From Croceivirga sp. (lineage in GTDB: Bacteria; Bacteroidota; Bacteroidia; Flavobacteriales; Flavobacteriaceae): a stretch of 64,000 nucleotides of DNA. Each line of letters opens with the position of its first letter. The stretch's first letter is position 1. Under the pieces are notes generated by a model, which was given only the letters and a program-made list of their open reading frames with translations, did not search any database and was not told the DNA's origin. The stretch lies in contig JANQKR010000013.1 of NCBI GenBank assembly GCA_028281025.1, forward strand, positions 496,001-560,000, written 5' to 3'. This document shows, in pieces, positions 62,357-64,000 of this stretch. The position numbers and the translations under genes were made by a program.

Positions 62357-63142
62357 ATGAGGGAACCGTTTAAGATTTACAATTATTTTTTAATGATATG
62401 CTACCTGTCCATTCCTTTTTATGTAATAGGTTTTTGGGGCAGTGCTTTGTTTCCCGTGGATTTACCGATTAGCGCCCTAATGGTAGTTTGCCCTGCACTT
62501 GCCCTATGGGGTTATCATTCCTATTCGAAGTTAAAGGAAATCATATTAAAGTCCCTTGCCTTTACAACCGGAAAGATGGCTGGATATGTTTTGGCCTTCC
62601 TGACCATGCCCATTGCATTGACCTTCACATTTTTAGTAATGTCCCATGTAGGTATAGAACTACCTCCCTTTCAGGTATCCCTATGGGATATTATGATTTT
62701 AGTGCCACTTTTTTTTGTGGGTTCCTTCTTGGAGGAAATAGGTTGGACGGGATACGCAACCAAAAGTTTACTACGAAAAAAGGGTGTTTTATATACAGGT
62801 GTCAGTATCGGTGTTTTATGGGGAGTATGGCACATCATACCCTACCTCCAAATGGGAAAGGACCCTTCCTGGATTTTCTGGCAATGCTTTGGGTCAGTGC
62901 TTAAAAGAATAGTCATGGTTTGGATATACGCAAAGTATGGAAGAAACCTGTTTATGATTGTGGTATTCCATGCCTTTATTAATATTTCGGTCTTTGTTTT
63001 CCCATCCATGGGCTCGCACTATGACCCTTACTACTTCAGCCTGGTATTCCTTGTAATGATGGGATTGGGCCTAATTTATGTTTACCTGTCCAATTGGAAG
63101 CGCTCCATTCAAGGGAAAGACTTCCCCAAAAAGACTTTTTGA
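62357..63142 (+). CDS. CPBP-family intramembrane metalloprotease
   Basis: The 261-residue membrane protein belongs to the CAAX-protease/bacteriocin-processing family. The motif EEIGWTG (EExxxxG/R type) is followed by WHIIP and later FHAFIN, giving the Glu-Glu/His/His active site. About eight helices are visible. The ATG at 62357 starts just before the first helix (YFLMICYLSIPFYVIGF); a longer frame upstream adds about 116 codons of non-membrane sequence. Roles include prenyl-protein or peptide maturation and self-immunity; none is shown here. Confidence 0.9.
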   Translation: MREPFKIYNYFLMICYLSIPFYVIGFWGSALFPVDLPISALMVVCPALALWGYHSYSKLKEIILKSLAFTTGKMAGYVLAFLTMPIALTFTFLVMSHVGIELPPFQVSLWDIMILVPLFFVGSFLEEIGWTGYATKSLLRKKGVLYTGVSIGVLWGVWHIIPYLQMGKDPSWIFWQCFGSVLKRIVMVWIYAKYGRNLFMIVVFHAFINISVFVFPSMGSHYDPYYFSLVFLVMMGLGLIYVYLSNWKRSIQGKDFPKKTF

Positions 63143-63176
63143 ACAAATCATCTTCAATCAAAATCCATGTCACATC

Positions 63177-64000
63177 ATGAAAATTGCTAAAATTCTCATT
63201 GTTTCCGTAGTTGTTTGGCAAGCCTCACAAGCTCAGGACTCGACTGCGGGAAGGAAATACGATTTGCTTCCCGTTATAACATACGCTGTAGAATCTGCCC
63301 TTAATCTTGGGGCGATTGGATTCAAATATTTTGACTTAAGTAAGGAAAACAAGAACATTCCTGTCTCATTCTTGAACGTAGCCGCTATTTATACGACGCG
63401 AAACCAGTTGTTTCTTGAGTCGGGCTATCAATTTTTCCTGTCCAATGCCGATCGACTCAACGGTCGGTTTTACTATTTCAATGCGCCTGATAGAAATTAC
63501 GGCCTTGGAAATGATCCAAATCTTAGAATTCTCGAAAATGACACACAAGAAATCCTAAATTATTTAAATGTCGATGTCACGAGGATTGGATTTATCGCGA
63601 ACTATCAAAAAAAGATAGCCGGGAAACTCTTTTTGGGGCCATCCGTGAAAATTGAAAACGTCATAAAATATGATACCATACCAAATTCCTTTGAAGTCCT
63701 TGAAGGTGCCCAAAAGATCGATCGTCTCCAAAATCGAACTGAAGGCAGGAGAGTGGGCGTTGGGTTTACGGTTACCCATGATACCCGAGATCAAGTGATA
63801 AACCCGAGGACAGGTCATTTTTTTGAATCATCCTTTTTACTCAATTCAAAAATTTTCGCCAGCGATTTTGAATATGTGGCCATACGAACGGAATTCATTA
63901 AATACCTGAACCCATTTAAAAACCACACCCTGGCATTCCGGATAATCCAAGATTGGAAATACCCAAATGGGAATGGCAGAAATGTTCCACTCTATGGACT
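63177..64000 (+). CDS. BamA/TamA-type surface-antigen outer-membrane protein, 5' part
   Basis: The frame from the ATG at 63177 is open to the window edge (274 codons), so the gene is truncated only by the window. A signal peptide (ILIVSVVVWQASQAQ) is followed by beta-rich sequence and, near residues 200-230, TVTHDTRDQVINPRTGHFFE, the signature of the bacterial surface-antigen barrel. It lacks visible POTRA repeats, so it is likely a short, barrel-only member (patatin-linked or TamA-like) in the outer membrane. It starts 34 bases after the CPBP gene in the same direction and may be co-transcribed. Confidence 0.85.
   Translation, partial: MKIAKILIVSVVVWQASQAQDSTAGRKYDLLPVITYAVESALNLGAIGFKYFDLSKENKNIPVSFLNVAAIYTTRNQLFLESGYQFFLSNADRLNGRFYYFNAPDRNYGLGNDPNLRILENDTQEILNYLNVDVTRIGFIANYQKKIAGKLFLGPSVKIENVIKYDTIPNSFEVLEGAQKIDRLQNRTEGRRVGVGFTVTHDTRDQVINPRTGHFFESSFLLNSKIFASDFEYVAIRTEFIKYLNPFKNHTLAFRIIQDWKYPNGNGRNVPLYG

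Overview
The window looks like chromosome of a marine-type member of the Flavobacteriaceae (Bacteroidota). Evidence: a SusC/SusD pair, carboxypeptidase-regulatory-domain TonB receptors, DUF6090, DUF4382, DUF885 and DUF4097 proteins, LytTR and AraC regulators with membrane-spanning N-termini, and promoters of the Bacteroidota type (TTG, about 17-23 bases, TAnnTTTG). The genus cannot be fixed from the sequence alone.

Layout. 0-5 kb: SusC (with an STN signalling domain) and SusD, ending at a hairpin terminator and followed by a 161-bp heptanucleotide satellite. 5.3-9.3 kb: a metal module of DtxR-type repressor, ZIP transporter and convergent TonB receptor. 9.3-15.9 kb: MarR and Crp/Fnr regulators, an MFS exporter, a secreted beta-propeller protein and a SnoaL/hydrolase lipoprotein. 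15.9-18.9 kb: SDR, aldo-keto reductase and an AraC regulator. The same 21-bp-spaced direct repeat lies upstream of the reductase operon and of the hydrolase lipoprotein, which suggests one AraC regulon. 19-33 kb: mixed housekeeping and accessory genes (VIT1/CCC1 transporter, amine oxidase, AraC and LytTR regulators, cupin protein, DUF4382 and DUF885 lipoproteins, S9 peptidase, DUF2141). 33.4-36.2 kb: an ECF sigma factor, an anti-sigma-like membrane protein with a HEAT-like C-terminus, and two DUF4097 proteins. 36.3-41.3 kb: FeoA-FeoB with a 45-residue Cys-rich partner, a SCO1/SenC protein, RseP and tRNA-Asn.

41.3-45.6 kb is a repeat-rich junction. The tRNA-Asn terminator is duplicated around a Cys-rich lipoprotein and a REP-associated tyrosine transposase (RAYT). 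Hairpins with a shared terminal motif lie here and further downstream.

45.6-60.7 kb is the most interesting part: a two-component RHS/YD-repeat polymorphic toxin locus read on the minus strand. A small unknown protein, a 1182-residue RHS protein and a 2103-residue RHS protein lie in order. The last ends in a variable domain that looks like an L,D-transpeptidase (YkuD/Tlde1-like: a His, then TKGCIR) with a proline-rich tail. Fifteen bases later begins an array of small, AT-rich lipoprotein genes (candidate immunity proteins), two orphan toxin-tail fragments and a stray 67-bp piece of the RHS core. Near-identical hairpin-rich spacers separate them. This reads as a record of successive toxin/immunity replacements.

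61-64 kb holds an MBL-fold hydrolase, a CPBP intramembrane protease and the 5' part of a BamA/surface-antigen-type outer-membrane protein that runs off the window.
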